Below, piece after piece: positions 7,692 through 16,755 of a DNA stretch of 46,493 bases. The notes beneath the pieces are model-generated. The model was not told the DNA's origin, searched no databases, and saw only the letters and a program-made list of their open reading frames with translations. The stretch covers positions 1 to 46,493 of the forward strand of contig NZ_NHSJ01000053.1 of assembly GCF_002937075.1 (NCBI RefSeq). Direction: 5' to 3'. This stretch comes from Rhodoblastus sphagnicola. GTDB taxonomy: Bacteria > Pseudomonadota > Alphaproteobacteria > Rhizobiales > Beijerinckiaceae. Positions within the stretch are counted from its first letter, which is position 1; each line of letters begins with the position of its first letter. The position numbers and the translations under genes were made by a program.

Positions 7692-8462
7692 ATGAACATA
7701 TCCGCCTGCATCCGGCGATTCAAAACGCGCGCCCCCGGCGCGGCGACTCTCCCGCCGGGACTGCGTCTTTACGTTGTCGGAGATGTTCACGGCCGGCTCG
7801 ATTTGTTGACTCGCCTGGAAAATGAAATCGAGCGAGATCTTGGCGCGGCGCCGTCAAATGTCTTGACAATATTTGTTGGCGACTATGTGGACCGGGGAGG
7901 CGATTCCCGCGGCGTTATAGAAAAGCTGAGCTCTGACGAATTTTGCACGCGCTTTTGCGCCTTGCGCGGCAACCACGAGCAGGTGCTGCTCGACTTCCTG
8001 TCGGACGCGTCCGTTCTGGAAAACTGGCGAAAATTCGGCGCCCTTGAGACGCTGCATTCCTACGGCGTCGACATCAGCCATGTCGCGCGCGGCAAAGGCT
8101 ACGACCTCGCCCGATCGTCCCTCATTCAACGCATGCCCGAGCGCCACAGACAGTTTCTGGAAAACACCCGCCTGAGCTTTTCTTCAGGGGACTATTATTT
8201 TTGCCACGCCGGCGCGCGTCCGGGGATCGCGCTTGAACACCAGTCGGACGAGGACTTATTGTGGATCCGCGACGATTTCCTGGCGTTCAAGGGCGGTTTT
8301 GGCAAGGTCGTCGTTCACGGTCACACGCCCAATCCCACCGTCGACATGCGGAAGAACCGCATCAACGTCGATACGGGTGCCTATGCGTCCGGCGTGCTGA
8401 CCGCCCTGGTTCTCGAAGGAGAGACCCGAAGAATACTCTCCACGGACAGCCGAACTCGATAG
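7692..8462 (+). CDS. PPP-family metallophosphoesterase (ser/thr phosphatase or PrpE/ApaH-like)
   Basis: 256 residues. All signature motifs of the calcineurin-like PPP family are present: GDVHGR (about residues 25-30), GDYVDRGGDS, LRGNHEQ and VVHGHTPNP near the C-terminus; these bind the two metal ions. Substrate could be a phosphoprotein or a dinucleotide such as Ap4A. The frame is open upstream, but the segment before MNISACIRRF is basic and unlike the family, and the core begins at LRLYVVGDVHG, so ATG 7692 is preferred. It is the only plus-strand gene inside the EPS region and converges on the beta-helix gene with 3 bp between stops. The locus encodes a tyrosine kinase but no obvious Wzb phosphatase, so a role in EPS control is possible but unproven. 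Confidence 0.85.
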   Translation: MNISACIRRFKTRAPGAATLPPGLRLYVVGDVHGRLDLLTRLENEIERDLGAAPSNVLTIFVGDYVDRGGDSRGVIEKLSSDEFCTRFCALRGNHEQVLLDFLSDASVLENWRKFGALETLHSYGVDISHVARGKGYDLARSSLIQRMPERHRQFLENTRLSFSSGDYYFCHAGARPGIALEHQSDEDLLWIRDDFLAFKGGFGKVVVHGHTPNPTVDMRKNRINVDTGAYASGVLTALVLEGETRRILSTDSRTR

Positions 8463-8465
8463 GCT

Positions 8466-10811
8466 TCAGTAGGCTGGAATCGGGTAGATTGGAACGTTTT
8501 GCGACGTCGCCACAGCCGGCTTGCTGAAAACGAGAGTCCCAGGCGACCCTGCGGCGACCGATACGATCAACGAATTCGCCGCGATTGGCGATCGCGCAAA
8601 AGCGTCGGCGGGAGCGGATGCAAACACATCCCCCGGTTGGTAATGACGCGACAGGTCCGGCGCGCATCCGTCGCCGCGATGCACGTTCGAGGCCAGTGTC
8701 GATCCCACAATGAAATCAGCATAATACATTTCGGTCGGCAGAACAGCGCGCGTGGAAATATACACGGTTACGCCATCCAGTTTTTTGTCGGCGAGATCGT
8801 TGCTCACGAACGCATCGCTGTGAGGCGCGACGGAAATGTTATTGAGCTGCCGCGATCTGATCGTGATGCCCTCCCGGGTCGCCGGGCCGATGCTCATGAC
8901 AGAAAATATCGTGCCGCTCGCAACATGGTAAAGAAGATCGCCCGGCGCGGGATCGAGGTTGAACTTCTCCTGCACGCGCGGCGGAAGAACAAAAGTCATG
9001 TGTTCGCCGTCAAAAGTCGGCGCTCCTTGCCGCCACAGGCGCAAGAGCGGCTCTTGTCCCACGCCAAGCCGCCAGGACCTGCGGCCCGCACTCAACATGC
9101 CCGATACAAATTGATTGATCGGCGCGCGCGGCGCGCCGACCGCAAGCGACCCATATGAGGTTGAGCCAAGGCCCCCGCCATCTTCGATCCAACTGCCGAC
9201 ATTGCCGGCGCCGAGGCCAACAATTTGCGGGCAAAGTCCCGCGCCGAAACGGGCTCCCCCAAGCAACATCCCGCCCGTGAAATTGACCGCGCGCTTCTCT
9301 ACCTCGGTCTTTCGCGCCATGTGCCGGGCGCCGACAAACAATGTTCCGCGCATGTCCAGCATGGCCGGGCCAACCACGAGATTGGCGATACGTCCGCCAG
9401 TTCGGATGGTGCATCCGCGCAGCGCGATGGGCTGTGGATTGTAGGTCGAGATGAAGGCGGCGGGCAACTGCCCGTGAAGGGCGTTGTCGAGATTCAGGAA
9501 GCACGATTCAAAGGTGACGGCCGCGCATTGGGAGCCGGAGCCTGTGAGATTGCCGACGCGAACGGTGGCCTCGCAATGCATGTGGCTCACGGTAAACGGA
9601 CCGGATGAACCCGTGCCGATATCGAAGAGTTGGTAGGCGTTGCCGACTTCGCAATTGTCGATCGGCCCGTTGATCGTGCCGCCCACGCCGAAACCGCTGT
9701 TGGTGAGGAAGGTGTGCAGACCATAGCCGGTGACGTTGCGAATCTCGACATTGCGCGACTGCGTGTTGCAAATTGCAATCGCAACCGGCGCGTAACGGAT
9801 TCGGCAATCGCGAATTCGGGTAAAGTCGCTGTTGCCATCCCCGTTGGATCGATTGCAGATGGCCACCGCGAAGCCTTCGATCTCGACATCCTCAATGAGC
9901 GTGTCGCTGCTCGGCGTCTTGCCATATTGCGGCGGATCCGCGCCAAGCCAATTCGGATAATCGACGCGCGGGTAGGCGTCGGCCGGCGCCCGCCCGCCAT
10001 AGGCGTCGATGGCGACGCCGGCATAGGGGCTGTGGCGCTGGAGGCCGCCCGGCGCGGATCCCGCCCTGGCCAGCCGCGGGTCGAGCCAAGCGGCGCGCTC
10101 GGGGGCGAGCGCCATCGGATTGACACGCTGGGCCACCACCCAGGGACGGTTGCGTCCCCGGATCGACAGCCCGCGAATGCCGGACGAGCGGCCGCCCTGA
10201 ATATTGATCGCGGGTCTGTCATCGCGTGTAGGGTACAGGATCGAGCCGGGCAGATCGCCATAGCGGCTGCGCCAGCCCCCGACGAGTTGCAGCGTGTGCG
10301 CCACGCCATGCCCGTAGCCAATGTGCAGGGTGTCGTCGGTGCGATAGGCGCCGGCCGGCAACGCGACCGTCGGGACCATATTGCACATCGCCCAATCGAG
10401 CGCCGCCTGGATCATTGGCGCGTTGTCGACGCCGCGGGTCTCGCCGGAGTCGAAATCATAGGTCGCATCGGCGACGGCGCCGAACATCAGCGCGTTGACC
10501 GGTTGCTTGGGATCGAGCACCCAGCTTTCGCCGTCGGCGCTGGCGAAAGCGATGACCGGTCCCCGGCCGCGAATGTAGCGCGCGCCGCCGCCGTCTCCGA
10601 TCTTGGCGAAAGCCAGCGTTTCAATCACGGCGACGCGTCCTGGCGCCCGCGCGCGCGCCGCGAGGCTCACCGTTTCGAAAACGAGGAGCGGCGACTCCCT
10701 CGGCGCGTCGTCATCCGCCCGCGCCGCGCCATGACCGGACGCCAGCGCCCCGACGCCGAGCAGAAGGCGGCGGCTGAGCCGCCAAAGGCCCGCCTCGCCG
10801 ATCACTTGCAT
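8466..10811 (-). CDS. Exported right-handed beta-helix protein (pectate-lyase-3-like)
   Basis: 781 residues. The N-terminus WRLSRRLLLGVGALASGHG then AARADD is a signal peptide with a twin-arginine (SRRLLL) motif. Residues about 100-145 (VNALMFGAVADATYDF...DNAPMIQAALDWA) match the opening of the pectate_lyase_3/GH28-like fold, where FGA-G-D--D---IQ-A is typical. A long repetitive region with IRGLSIRG, IEDVEIEGFAV, TRIRDCRIRY, VEIRNVTGYG follows, the ladder of a parallel beta-helix. Such proteins in EPS loci can be lyases, hydrolases or epimerases acting on the polymer; no catalytic residues can be named. Last gene of the long operon, 24 bp after the FkbM gene. Confidence 0.82.
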   Translation of the reverse strand: MQVIGEAGLWRLSRRLLLGVGALASGHGAARADDDAPRESPLLVFETVSLAARARAPGRVAVIETLAFAKIGDGGGARYIRGRGPVIAFASADGESWVLDPKQPVNALMFGAVADATYDFDSGETRGVDNAPMIQAALDWAMCNMVPTVALPAGAYRTDDTLHIGYGHGVAHTLQLVGGWRSRYGDLPGSILYPTRDDRPAINIQGGRSSGIRGLSIRGRNRPWVVAQRVNPMALAPERAAWLDPRLARAGSAPGGLQRHSPYAGVAIDAYGGRAPADAYPRVDYPNWLGADPPQYGKTPSSDTLIEDVEIEGFAVAICNRSNGDGNSDFTRIRDCRIRYAPVAIAICNTQSRNVEIRNVTGYGLHTFLTNSGFGVGGTINGPIDNCEVGNAYQLFDIGTGSSGPFTVSHMHCEATVRVGNLTGSGSQCAAVTFESCFLNLDNALHGQLPAAFISTYNPQPIALRGCTIRTGGRIANLVVGPAMLDMRGTLFVGARHMARKTEVEKRAVNFTGGMLLGGARFGAGLCPQIVGLGAGNVGSWIEDGGGLGSTSYGSLAVGAPRAPINQFVSGMLSAGRRSWRLGVGQEPLLRLWRQGAPTFDGEHMTFVLPPRVQEKFNLDPAPGDLLYHVASGTIFSVMSIGPATREGITIRSRQLNNISVAPHSDAFVSNDLADKKLDGVTVYISTRAVLPTEMYYADFIVGSTLASNVHRGDGCAPDLSRHYQPGDVFASAPADAFARSPIAANSLIVSVAAGSPGTLVFSKPAVATSQNVPIYPIPAY

Positions 10812-10835
10812 AAAGCCGCGCGGGCGCGCCGACGA

Positions 10836-11678
10836 TCAAGCATAGGTGTTCGACCCGTCGAAACATCCGCGACGCGCGTCCAGACGGGGCAAATCCGCAT
10901 GGCGCACGACCGCGTAATTGGCCTCGAAGAACCGTTCCACCTCTGGATGCCATTGCTCGATAACCTCGACATGATCAGGCATGAGACGCGCCACCGAATA
11001 GGGCAGCCCCTCAACCATGTCGAAGACGTCCTTGAAGAAGGAGCGTGTCGCGACCCAGCGGTGATTGTACTCGAATTGCGCGACAGAGATTCTCTCCTCG
11101 GCGAGAAGCGGCTGCATTCCCTCGAGAACCAGCCGGTCGAAACCTTCGGTATCGATCTTGACGAGATCGATATGTCCCAGGCCTTGTTCCCCGGCGAATT
11201 CCGCGAGCGTCGTGACTTCAACCGTCACCGCTTCCGATGCGCTGCCGCACGCATGAGTCCCGACGCCAAGCGTGTGCGTGCCGGCCTCCGCGCCAAACGT
11301 CATCATCTGCGCTTCGCCCCGCTCATTGGAGAGCGCGCGATGCTCGATCGTGACGAGCGCGCTGCGCGCGTGGGCGGCAATGTTCTCCACCAGCAAGCCG
11401 CGCGTCTGCGGGGCTGGCTCGAACGCGAAGAAACGCGTGCGGGACGTGTCAAGCCGGTGCGCCGGCAGCGCGTCGAGAACGGGTCGGATCCAGTCGCCGA
11501 CATTGGCGCCGACGTCGATGACGATGAGCGGCGATCCCGACGGCGCGGAGGAGACGACGCGTCGCGCGAGGTCGATTTCGCCATTGCGCATTGGCAGGTT
11601 CGGATTGGGTTCGCCGCGCGCCGCGCAGTAGAGCCGCCGACCCAGTCGCCAAGACAGTCTGCGAATTCTTCGATTCAT
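10836..11678 (-). CDS. FkbM-family methyltransferase
   Basis: 280 residues. The SAM-binding motif VIDVGANVGDW is near residues 52-62, followed by FFAFEPAPQTRGLL and the FkbM signature DLVKIDTEGFDRLVLEGM. Enzymes of this family O-methylate hydroxyls of sugars or polyketides; here the likely target is a sugar of the EPS repeat. The ATG at 11678 (MNRRIRRLSW) is chosen; a TTG eight codons upstream is possible. The basic N-terminus has no signal peptide, so the protein is cytoplasmic. It lies 47 bp after the GT2 gene at 11726-12499. Confidence 0.9.
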   Translation of the reverse strand: MNRRIRRLSWRLGRRLYCAARGEPNPNLPMRNGEIDLARRVVSSAPSGSPLIVIDVGANVGDWIRPVLDALPAHRLDTSRTRFFAFEPAPQTRGLLVENIAAHARSALVTIEHRALSNERGEAQMMTFGAEAGTHTLGVGTHACGSASEAVTVEVTTLAEFAGEQGLGHIDLVKIDTEGFDRLVLEGMQPLLAEERISVAQFEYNHRWVATRSFFKDVFDMVEGLPYSVARLMPDHVEVIEQWHPEVERFFEANYAVVRHADLPRLDARRGCFDGSNTYA

Positions 11679-11725
11679 GATGTTGATACTTTCGCTCTCC
11701 AAGCGCGGGGCGCGCCCGGTGTCGG

Positions 11726-12499
11726 TCAGGTCGCTCGCCGATGAGTCTTGATCAAATGCTTGATCTGGAAATAGGCTTTCAGCGCCGCCGCGCCGCCTGG
11801 ATAGGAGCTGATTTTCTTGGCCAGCTTCACTTTCCTGCTTGACAGATTATGGGAGTGGTCCGCGCCAATGTCGGAGAACAGGCGCTCGTGTGCTGAACTT
11901 TGACCAATGAAGAAGCGATTTTGCCCATTCACCCTGTCTGTGAACTCGAGCTCACACTCCCACATCTTCCGGCTTTCCAAATAAAGCCCCAAGGCCTGCA
12001 CGAATTCCCGCGACTTGAGGTGCGGCCGGTCGCTGTAAGCCTGTTGCCTCCTGTCGCCGGGAATATTTTCAAAAATACGCAGGACGCCGCCATCGATCGC
12101 GATGGTTTCGCGAACCACAAGCGGCATGGGATTTTTATGGAAAAACAACATTCCCAATTCGGGTCGGCGCGACATGATCTCGACGGCGTCCCTCAAATAA
12201 TGACTGGGACCCTGGCACACCCAATCGTCCTGTAATTGCAATATGTAGTCGCCCGTCGCGCGTCTCAGGCCATTGTTTTGATTTCTGCCGAGTCCGCCGC
12301 GAGCCTTTGCAAGGCAAAAGCTGTCGAATGGCATTGTCAGGATTTCGTCTTGAACGGCGCGTGGACTGCTGTCGTCGCAAACGATCAGTTCGAGGCGATC
12401 ACGCGGGTAGTCGGTGTTGGCGAGAAACGCTTCGACTGTCGGCTTCAGCGTGACAAGACGGTTGTAGGTGATGAACAGCACGGAGATACGAGGGAGCAT
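11726..12499 (-). CDS. Glycosyltransferase family 2
   Basis: 257 residues, starting MLPRISVLFITYNRL. The GT-A fold is shown by VLFITYNR (nucleotide-binding strand), LIVCDDSSPR and QLQDDWVC, the last taking the place of the DXD metal/nucleotide-sugar site. It adds one sugar to the lipid-linked repeat at the cytoplasmic face. The ATG at 12499 is chosen because it gives a normal GT2 start and lies 13 bp after the preceding stop; a longer open frame overlaps that gene and has no homology. Donor and acceptor cannot be deduced. Confidence 0.9.
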   Translation of the reverse strand: MLPRISVLFITYNRLVTLKPTVEAFLANTDYPRDRLELIVCDDSSPRAVQDEILTMPFDSFCLAKARGGLGRNQNNGLRRATGDYILQLQDDWVCQGPSHYLRDAVEIMSRRPELGMLFFHKNPMPLVVRETIAIDGGVLRIFENIPGDRRQQAYSDRPHLKSREFVQALGLYLESRKMWECELEFTDRVNGQNRFFIGQSSAHERLFSDIGADHSHNLSSRKVKLAKKISSYPGGAAALKAYFQIKHLIKTHRRAT

Positions 12500-12512
12500 C
12501 GCGACCGCTTTT

Positions 12513-13544
12513 TCAGGATCTGAACGTGGTTTGCACACTTCGGGCGAAATCAATGAGCTTATTGCTGGCCAAAGTGAGCCTCTGGTGGGCAAGGAGAACC
12601 TGTCGCAAGCGCAGTCCAAATCGACCCGCCGACCGGGGATCAATCTCGCGCAGTCGGCGCATCGCCTGCGCGAAGGCGGCCGGATCGTTGGCGCGGAAGG
12701 CGATCTGCGCATGCGTGTCATGGACCCATGCCGCCGAACTGCGATCGAAATCCGCGCGATGACCGAATGTGGCCTCAATGTCGTCGCGAATCTTCACCAG
12801 ACCTTCAAAGAACCGCAACTTCGATTGGAAACTGTTGCGTGTGGCGGAGTTCGGAGACAATCGGTATACGGCGACGACCTCGTCAAGGTAGCCGATCCGC
12901 CAGTTGGCGGCGCAAAACACGGTGATCGGCAAGTCGCCCGCCACATAGTCGGGATTGCCCAGGACGCTGTCGCCGAGATCATCCAGCACCACGCGCCGCA
13001 CTACCATTGTACATGTGCGCGGCGCCAATTCGCGCAGCGACAGAGAGAACATATCGCCGCTGAGTTCGTCCGATCCGCGGCCGTCATGCGCGCCACGCCC
13101 GCCAACAACCCATCCGGTTTGACTGGGGCGGGCGGTAACGTAATTTCCATGCGTCATGCCGAGCCCGGCGTCTACTTCCATCATGGCGATCTGCTTGGCC
13201 AGCTTGGTCGGATTGCACCAGTAATCGTCGCCTTCGCAGAACGCCACATATGCGCCGCGGCATTGCGCCAGCGCGCGATAGAAGTTGCGCATGACGCCGA
13301 TATTCTCATCTCCGGTTACGATCCGAATGACCTCCGGATGGCGGCACTGGTAGATTTCGGCGATCGCCCGCGTGGCGTCGGGCGAGCAATCCTCGGCAAT
13401 GATCAACTCGATGGGGAAGTCGCATGACTGTGCGAGCACGCCCTCAATGGCCTGTGCAATATAAGCCTCGTGCCGGTAGGCAAGCATGAGTATCGAGACG
13501 AGCGGCTTTTGCGTCGGACTTTCCGGACGTTTGGTCTCGATCAT
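12513..13544 (-). CDS. Glycosyltransferase family 2
   Basis: 343 residues. N-terminal GT-A domain: LVSILMLAYRHEAYIAQAIE, LIIAEDCSPDATRAI and AFCEGDDYWCNPTKL. The EGDDYW motif is shared with capsular-type GT2 enzymes; the C-terminal 130 residues are helical. ATG 13544 overlaps the wzx stop (ATGA), with AGGTGA a few bases upstream, so translation is coupled to the flippase. Substrate unknown. Confidence 0.92.
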   Translation of the reverse strand: MIETKRPESPTQKPLVSILMLAYRHEAYIAQAIEGVLAQSCDFPIELIIAEDCSPDATRAIAEIYQCRHPEVIRIVTGDENIGVMRNFYRALAQCRGAYVAFCEGDDYWCNPTKLAKQIAMMEVDAGLGMTHGNYVTARPSQTGWVVGGRGAHDGRGSDELSGDMFSLSLRELAPRTCTMVVRRVVLDDLGDSVLGNPDYVAGDLPITVFCAANWRIGYLDEVVAVYRLSPNSATRNSFQSKLRFFEGLVKIRDDIEATFGHRADFDRSSAAWVHDTHAQIAFRANDPAAFAQAMRRLREIDPRSAGRFGLRLRQVLLAHQRLTLASNKLIDFARSVQTTFRS

Positions 13545-15019
13545 AATTCACCTGTTCCTGAATCGGACGCGGTCGGCCGGGTGGCGCGTCGGAAGACGAG
13601 TTGGTCGAGCATCGGAACGGCCGGCAGGCGCAGAACCAAAGCCATGCCGCCAAACAAAACGAGTCCGAGGCCCACGCCCGCCAGCAGCCGCACTGCCTCA
13701 GAGAAGGAGTCAAACCCGGAAATGAACTGCACGGGAATAGCCATCGCTCCAGCAACGACAATGGCCGGCGCGACGTCGCGAAGCTGGCGCCAGATCCCGT
13801 AACCGACGAGCCTTCCAGTCTGGCTGGTGTTGATCAGGAGCGCGATCAAGGCGAGCCCGAACAGGCCCCAGGCGATGCCGAACGGACCAAAGCGCGAGGC
13901 TGCGATGAGAACGGCGACGCCGAAGACCTTCTTGACGATTTCGAGGCGGAAGAACAGGTCGGACCGTCCGAGGGCCATCAACACCTGAAGGTTGAGAACG
14001 TGCATCGGCATCAGGACGCCGCCCAGACACAGGATCTGAAGCAGGGGCGCCGCCGGCAGCCATTGCGGCCCGTAGACCGTGGCGATAAAGGGCTCAGCCA
14101 CGGCGGCCAGGCCCAACATCGCCGGCGCATTGATGAGCATGGTCGCCTGCAAGCCCAGCCGCAGGCTTGCCCTGGTGCGCTCGATATCGTGAGACATCGA
14201 CGAAAGCGCCGGGAAGGCGACGCGGGAAATCGTGTTGGTGAACAGGACGGTCGGCAGCGCGGCTGTCCCCTCCGCCCGCGCAAAATGGCCAAGGTCGGCC
14301 GCACCGTAAAACTTTCCAATGAGCAAGGTATAGGCGCGCTCATAGAGGATGTTGAGCAGACCGGAGGCCAGCATATAACCGCCGAAGGCGAACAGGCGGC
14401 GCGCCGAGGCGAAGCTGAACACGAAACGCGGCCGCCACGGACTGAGCGCCCATAACATGACCGTCGTCGACGTCCCCGCCACGAGCGTCTGCGCGGCCAG
14501 CGCCCAGACGCCCCAACCGCCCGCGGCGAGCGCGATCGCGCAGGCGCCGGACACCACGCTGGCCACGGCCCCGATCGTCACCAAGGGCTTGAAAGCAAGT
14601 CTTTTTGTAAACAGGGTCTGATGCACGGCGCCGAGGGCGCTGATGACGATGTTCGCCGCCATAATTGCAGTGAGAGGAACCAGCTCGGGCTTGCCGAAAA
14701 AGACGGCGATGGCGGGCGACGCGGCCAGGAGAAGGCCCGCGACCAAGATCGCGATGACAATGTTGAACCAGAATACGGTTGAACTGTCGTCGTCGGAGAC
14801 AGACTGGCGCTGTATGAGCGCCTGGCTCATGCCGCTGTCGACGAACACGCCGGCAATGCCGATGAACAGCGCCAATAACGCGATCGTGCCGAACTCCTCC
14901 GGCGACAACAGTCGCGCCAGCACAACCGACACAAAGAACTGCAGGCCCTGACGCATCAAGGTGTCGGCCGCGCTCCACAGCGCGGCCGAAAGGGGCTTAT
15001 GTTTCGGCGTCGCGTTCAA
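13541..15019 (-). CDS. Wzx-type lipid-linked oligosaccharide flippase
   Basis: About 492 residues with 12 or more hydrophobic segments, from LSAALWSAADTLMRQGLQFF onward. The opening (LARLLSPEEFGTIALLALFIG, DSGMSQALIQR) is characteristic of polysaccharide-synthase transporters (MOP superfamily, Wzx). It flips the undecaprenyl-linked repeat unit across the inner membrane. The start is uncertain: the first ATG of the frame (15118) would overlap the acetyltransferase by over 100 bp, so a TTG at 15019 is proposed, giving a 23-bp overlap; ATG 14956 would cut into the first helix. The stop overlaps the next gene by 4 bp. Confidence 0.9.
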   Translation of the reverse strand: MNATPKHKPLSAALWSAADTLMRQGLQFFVSVVLARLLSPEEFGTIALLALFIGIAGVFVDSGMSQALIQRQSVSDDDSSTVFWFNIVIAILVAGLLLAASPAIAVFFGKPELVPLTAIMAANIVISALGAVHQTLFTKRLAFKPLVTIGAVASVVSGACAIALAAGGWGVWALAAQTLVAGTSTTVMLWALSPWRPRFVFSFASARRLFAFGGYMLASGLLNILYERAYTLLIGKFYGAADLGHFARAEGTAALPTVLFTNTISRVAFPALSSMSHDIERTRASLRLGLQATMLINAPAMLGLAAVAEPFIATVYGPQWLPAAPLLQILCLGGVLMPMHVLNLQVLMALGRSDLFFRLEIVKKVFGVAVLIAASRFGPFGIAWGLFGLALIALLINTSQTGRLVGYGIWRQLRDVAPAIVVAGAMAIPVQFISGFDSFSEAVRLLAGVGLGLVLFGGMALVLRLPAVPMLDQLVFRRATRPTASDSGTGEL

Positions 15020-15566
15020 AGCTTGCCGCCATGGCCAGGAAATTGCGCTTGCGCTCGGCGATCCGGCGCGCGGGGGTTCCCGCGTGAATCGCGAAGCCCT
15101 CGAGTTCGCCGCGCGCAAGGCTCAAGCTGCCCAACGCCGCCCCCTCATGCAAGATGGCTCCAGGAAGGATCACGCTCCCGGCGCCGACAATGACGTGACG
15201 GCCAATCAGAACCGGTTGCGACATCACGTTGAGATATTCGGCGGGGACGGTCGGGTTGGTCATGGCCGAACCGCTGTAGTCGTCCGTGGACGAATAGACG
15301 CTGACCCGGCTTGACAGGCCGCTGTAATCATCGAGCCTGATTTCAGCCGCGCCCATGATTGCGCACATGACCGCCACATGCACATGCCTGCCGATGAGGA
15401 TGCCGTCCGTCCCGGCCGAAAGGACGCAGAAATCGTCAATTCGGCTGTGATCGCCTATCGCAATTCTCGACGCGCCATATATCGAAGCAAGCCTTGAAAT
15501 TTTGACATCCTTGCCAATGGCGGCAAAGCCGAGTTGCGCCAACTCATGCGCGTCGTAATAGCTCAA
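14997..15566 (-). CDS. Hexapeptide-repeat acyltransferase (sugar O/N-acetyltransferase)
   Basis: 189 residues. The left-handed beta-helix pattern [LIV]-G-x4 is seen in VKISRLASIYGASRIAIGDHSRIDDF, IRLDDYSGLSSRVSVYSS and VLIGRHVIVGAGSVILPGAI; the C-terminus GTPARRIAERKRN is typical. It uses acetyl-CoA. TTG 15566 (protein SYYDAHELAQLGF) has a strong GGAGG 5 nt upstream and fits the family start better than GTG 15578. It overlaps the aminotransferase gene by 23 bp. With that enzyme it probably makes an N-acetylated amino-deoxysugar nucleotide; O-acetylation is the alternative. Confidence 0.88.
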   Translation of the reverse strand: MSYYDAHELAQLGFAAIGKDVKISRLASIYGASRIAIGDHSRIDDFCVLSAGTDGILIGRHVHVAVMCAIMGAAEIRLDDYSGLSSRVSVYSSTDDYSGSAMTNPTVPAEYLNVMSQPVLIGRHVIVGAGSVILPGAILHEGAALGSLSLARGELEGFAIHAGTPARRIAERKRNFLAMAASFERDAET

Positions 15567-16755
15567 CCGCGCCTCCACCCTGCAAGATACGACACACCGA
15601 GGCGATCGTCTCGACCGCCCCCTCGGGCAGCGTCGTGCCGGTTGGCAGCACGATCACGCGGTTGGCGACCGCCTCGGTGTTGGGCAGCACCAGGCCCGCA
15701 TGGGGAAACAGGTCGCGATAAGGTTTCATCTTGTGGCATCCCGGCCAGAAGTAACGCCGCGCCAGAATGTTCTCGGCATGGAGCGCGGCGATGATCTCGT
15801 CACGGCTGGCGTGGGACTCCGGTCCGACCTCCATGACGACATACTGGTAATTGTTGCGCTCGGCGTCGTCGAAGGGCAAGATTGTCAGGCCTGGAACGTC
15901 GTCGATGGCGGCCTGATACGCCAGGTGGTTGCGCCGGTTCGCCTCGATGACCCGTGCGGTGTCGTCGAGATTGACCAGCCCCATCGCCGCGCAGATCTCC
16001 GTCATCTTGCCGTTGGTGCCGGGGTGGATGACATTGTCGTAACCGGCGAAGCCGAAATTGCGCATGAGGCGCATGGTTTCGGCCAGAGCGTCATTGTTGG
16101 TGGCGACGGCGCCGCCTTCGAACGAATTGAAGAATTTGGTCGCGTGGAACGAGAAGACCTCGGCCTCGCCAAAGCCGCCGATCGCGCGATTGCCGATGCT
16201 GCAGCCGAAGGCGTGCGCCGCATCGAACAGCAGTTTCAGCCCATGCTCGTCGGCGATGTCCTGCAATTCGGACACCGGGCAGCCGCGCCCCCACAGATGC
16301 ACGCCAATGATTCCGGTCGTGCGCGGCGTGATCATGCGGCGCACCGCCGCAGGGTCCAGCGTATGGGTGACGGAGTCGATGTCGGCGAAGACCGGGGTGA
16401 CGCCCTGCCAGAACAGCGCATGGGCGGTCGCCACGAAAGTGTAGGAGGGAACGATCACCTCGCCGGTCATGCCGAGCGCGCGAATGGCGATTTCAAGCGC
16501 GACGGTGCCGTTGCACATGACGACGACATGCTTGGCGCCGAGTTCGGCGGCGAGCCGCGCCTCGAATTCTTGCACCAGCGGGCCGGCGTTGGAGAGCCAG
16601 CGGCGTTCGAGCATGTCGGCCGCGAGCCGGATGAACTTCGCCTGGTCGCCGATATTGGGCCGACCGACATGCAAGGGCTCCGCGAAAGCGGGCGTCGCTC
16701 CGTTGATGGCGAGATCAACGGCAGAACGGATTGTCTTCATTTTCTGAGGCTTCAC
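15544..16755 (-). CDS. DegT/DnrJ/EryC1/StrS-family sugar aminotransferase
   Basis: 403 residues. A PLP-dependent enzyme that aminates a keto sugar nucleotide. The Schiff-base lysine is K207 in EVFSFHATKFFN; CNGTVALEIA (phosphate cup), SYTFVATAHA and FDAAHAFG (pyridine-ring Asp) are all present. The LHVGRPNIGD start and this active site recall enzymes making dTDP-4-amino-4,6-dideoxy sugars, but regiospecificity cannot be read from sequence. GTG 16755 overlaps the previous stop (GTGA); ATG 16740, five codons in, is an alternative with AGGTGA upstream. No dehydratase for its keto substrate is in the window. Confidence 0.9.
   Translation of the reverse strand: MKPQKMKTIRSAVDLAINGATPAFAEPLHVGRPNIGDQAKFIRLAADMLERRWLSNAGPLVQEFEARLAAELGAKHVVVMCNGTVALEIAIRALGMTGEVIVPSYTFVATAHALFWQGVTPVFADIDSVTHTLDPAAVRRMITPRTTGIIGVHLWGRGCPVSELQDIADEHGLKLLFDAAHAFGCSIGNRAIGGFGEAEVFSFHATKFFNSFEGGAVATNNDALAETMRLMRNFGFAGYDNVIHPGTNGKMTEICAAMGLVNLDDTARVIEANRRNHLAYQAAIDDVPGLTILPFDDAERNNYQYVVMEVGPESHASRDEIIAALHAENILARRYFWPGCHKMKPYRDLFPHAGLVLPNTEAVANRVIVLPTGTTLPEGAVETIASVCRILQGGGAVELLRRA

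Noticed and set aside
9630-11744. 704-codon plus-strand open frame
   Set aside because: It spans parts of three well-supported minus-strand genes (beta-helix, FkbM, and the gap) and has no recognisable domain.
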